From CAWBBA01 sp963729795 (lineage in GTDB: Bacteria > Desulfobacterota > Desulfomonilia > Desulfomonilales > Desulfomonilaceae), in contig CAVSPC010000029.1 of NCBI GenBank assembly GCA_963729795.1, forward strand, positions 1-64,000: a stretch of 64,000 nt of DNA, in the 5' to 3' direction. This document shows, one piece after another, positions 62,595 through 64,000 of this stretch; position 1 is the first letter of the stretch, and each line of letters starts with the position of its first letter. The notes under the pieces were generated by a model. It saw only the letters and a list, made by a program, of their open reading frames with translations. It was not told the DNA's origin and did not search any database. Made by a program: the position numbers and the translations under genes.

Positions 62595-63623
62595 CTAATT
62601 TAGGATCACTTTTACCGCCCTGGCCAGATTTATGTATGGACCGTTGTCGGTCGCTCCTCTAGTGGTAGTCCCGACGTACATTTCCAGCGTGTCTGACAAC
62701 TGTTTCGCTGATTTGTTGAGCAAGCGAACGCAGCCGTGAGATTGGCCGGAGCCTATGCTCCACGGAGAGTCAGTCCCGTGTATGCGATACGTACCGGTGT
62801 CAGCCAACTGCATGCGGGGAGCTACGCTATCCAACGAGGTGACCGGGCCGCGGACTTTGCTTTCGTCCTTAATCGGGGATTTCTTGAAAAGAGGGATCAT
62901 GCGGCCGCCATAGACAGAGTGGCTAGGAGATTGTCCATAAGCCCAATCTCTATCGGCGGGCGGGACCCATAGCGGATGATCGTCGAAAATTCTCACCAGG
63001 TAAAAGGTACCACTAGGAGTCGGGAATTCCGGTGATCCGAGTCCTGTCCTACATTGAAAAATTAAAGACCGGTTATTCCTATTTCTGATTCCGTAAAGTT
63101 TCAAGGTGAATTTCTTCCTGTCCACCTGAACCTCAAAGCCGGAAAAGATCGACACCGGATCTCCAACAAGATGACCCGCGGATGAAAAACTCTTCCCCGA
63201 ATCCAGCATCGTCTGTCCAAGTCTTTTGGCTGCGGGGATGTCGGGATCGAGAGAAGCAAGCCGGGTCAAGCGCTCCGGCATGTACTCCAGCGAAGCCGTG
63301 CCGGGGAGAAGTCTTTCGGAAGACGTGCGCCCGGACTCTTTTTGTTTACGGAGATGGTTTTTTGTAAATGGGACTTTCCAACCATCTGGAGAAGAGCCAT
63401 GGCTGCGGTCTTCCACTCCGTCCAGAGGCTCGGAAAGCAGCTTCTCGATATCTTCGTACGCCGCTGGCTTCGACTGCTGGACTTCCTGCGGGTAATTGAG
63501 AGTCAGAAGTAATTCTTTGACGACCGAATCCTTGGCGTAGACGGGCGAAGGCAGGACCCAGAGAGCGCAGGCAAGGACACTAACTACCAGGAACAACGCC
63601 CGTTCTCGGCATAAAATTGCCAT
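62595..63623 (-). CDS. L,D-transpeptidase (YkuD) family protein
   Basis: A 342-residue exported protein. The N-terminal signal (ALFLVVSVLACALWVLPSPV, cut likely after YAK or VYA) is followed by a region without known domains (about 40-155), then the YkuD domain at about 170-330. It has QVDRKKFTLKLYGI, GSPEFPTPSGTFYLVRI and the catalytic motif IHGTDSPWSIGSGQSHGCVR with the active Cys. Such enzymes make 3-3 peptidoglycan cross-links or attach proteins to the wall. Of three possible starts, the ATG at 63623 is 11 bases from GGGAGG; that at 63632 is only two bases from it. Confidence 0.9.
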   Translation of the reverse strand: MAILCRERALFLVVSVLACALWVLPSPVYAKDSVVKELLLTLNYPQEVQQSKPAAYEDIEKLLSEPLDGVEDRSHGSSPDGWKVPFTKNHLRKQKESGRTSSERLLPGTASLEYMPERLTRLASLDPDIPAAKRLGQTMLDSGKSFSSAGHLVGDPVSIFSGFEVQVDRKKFTLKLYGIRNRNNRSLIFQCRTGLGSPEFPTPSGTFYLVRIFDDHPLWVPPADRDWAYGQSPSHSVYGGRMIPLFKKSPIKDESKVRGPVTSLDSVAPRMQLADTGTYRIHGTDSPWSIGSGQSHGCVRLLNKSAKQLSDTLEMYVGTTTRGATDNGPYINLARAVKVILN

Positions 63624-63650
63624 AATTTCCATAACCTCCCAGCACAACAA

Positions 63651-64000
63651 TTCAGCGGCCGACTTTCAAGCAATTTCAGCCGCCGAAAGCCCCGGTCATC
63701 TAATTAAGGTACAAACAGTCTTGTCGTCAAGGCAAAAGAACCTGAGTGAGATTAGCCGGAACTTGAAGCCGAGTCTTTGACGCTTCCAGGGCATCCACGA
63801 AAATGAAAGCAGTGTTATCCCAAAAACTGAGGAAACGCGGCCCGGCCAATTTCCCCCTACCCCGGCCCCCTGCGTGAAAGCTGTAAGCTCCCTCAAAGCT
63901 ACCGAAGATGGAACAATGGGTACGGATTGTCGCCGTAGGACACGCCATAGCAGGGGAGTCGAACTGACGGACAAGCGGTGTCAAAGGCGCACGGAACAGC
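63651..64000. other. Right end of window, no gene recognised
   Basis: A minus-strand frame is open from 63727 to the window edge but matches no family and has no clear start. It could be the 3' part of a gene whose beginning lies beyond 64000, or non-coding sequence. Confidence 0.3.

Noticed and set aside
63727..64000. Minus-strand frame running off the window edge
   Set aside because: No family resemblance and no visible start; kept only as an unexplained end region.

Overview
The window looks like the chromosome of a free-living Gram-negative bacterium of the Desulfobacterota (deltaproteobacterial) type. This is inference from gene content: LPS and lipoprotein machinery (LptF/G-type permease, Lnt, Wza-like exporter), a DUF362 ferredoxin protein, a V4R-like protein, an AcuI-type acrylyl-CoA reductase, a Re-citrate-synthase-like HMGL protein and two NtrC-type sigma-54 activators. 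No rRNA, tRNA, phage or CRISPR was seen. Dispersed short repeats fill most of the larger intergenic gaps.

Layout. 0-5 kb: truncated RidA gene, a membrane protein paired with a formyltransferase/GINT1-like glycosyl-transfer protein, and tatA. 5-18 kb: CDF metal transporter, V4R-like protein, acuI plus a small partner, an orphan NtrC-type regulator, a PiT phosphate transporter with its DUF47 partner, an outer-membrane barrel protein, an ankyrin-repeat protein, an amphi-Trp protein and an LptF/G permease. 18-24 kb (minus strand): hisS-aspS and an HMGL-family enzyme with a C-terminal sensory-like domain, then a CBS-pair protein. 24-35 kb (minus strand): a K+-uptake locus encoding an NtrC-type response regulator, a KinB-like histidine kinase, a 31-residue membrane peptide, KdpF, KdpA (split by a +1 frameshift), KdpB, a long KdpC, and a KdpD-like protein that has lost its kinase and gained a PTS EIIA domain. 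35-42 kb (plus strand): corC-lnt, an AI-2E family permease, rsmI, then a frameshifted thioesterase and a frameshifted DUF362 gene. 42-60.5 kb: outer-membrane proteins and an exopolysaccharide cluster (Wza-like lipoprotein, two Wzz/GumC-type proteins, a degenerate CpsD-like ATPase, heparinase II/III-family protein, GT4 glycosyltransferase, beta-helix protein, O-antigen-ligase/Wzy-like protein, polyprenyl sugar transferase, polysaccharide deacetylase). 61-62.5 kb: a frameshifted IS701-like element. 62.6-63.6 kb: an L,D-transpeptidase.

The strongest new signal is regulatory. Upstream of the kinase that leads the kdp operon lies a very good sigma-54 (-24/-12) promoter, and 70-100 bp further upstream are two copies of CCTTG-N7-CAAGG whose centres are 32 bp apart. 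This is the geometry of an NtrC-type enhancer, and the adjacent gene encodes an NtrC-type activator. It suggests that K+ uptake here is controlled by a KinB/AlgB-like sigma-54 circuit in place of KdpD/KdpE, while the kinase-less KdpD relative is fused to a PTS domain.

The second theme is small non-autonomous elements with terminal inverted repeats: two families have two near-full copies each of about 232 and 204 bp, and there are several REP-like families. The third is a set of single-base lesions (kdpA, thioesterase, DUF362, transposase) and one in-frame stop (an outer-membrane protein gene). These could be sequence errors or real decay and should be checked against reads.
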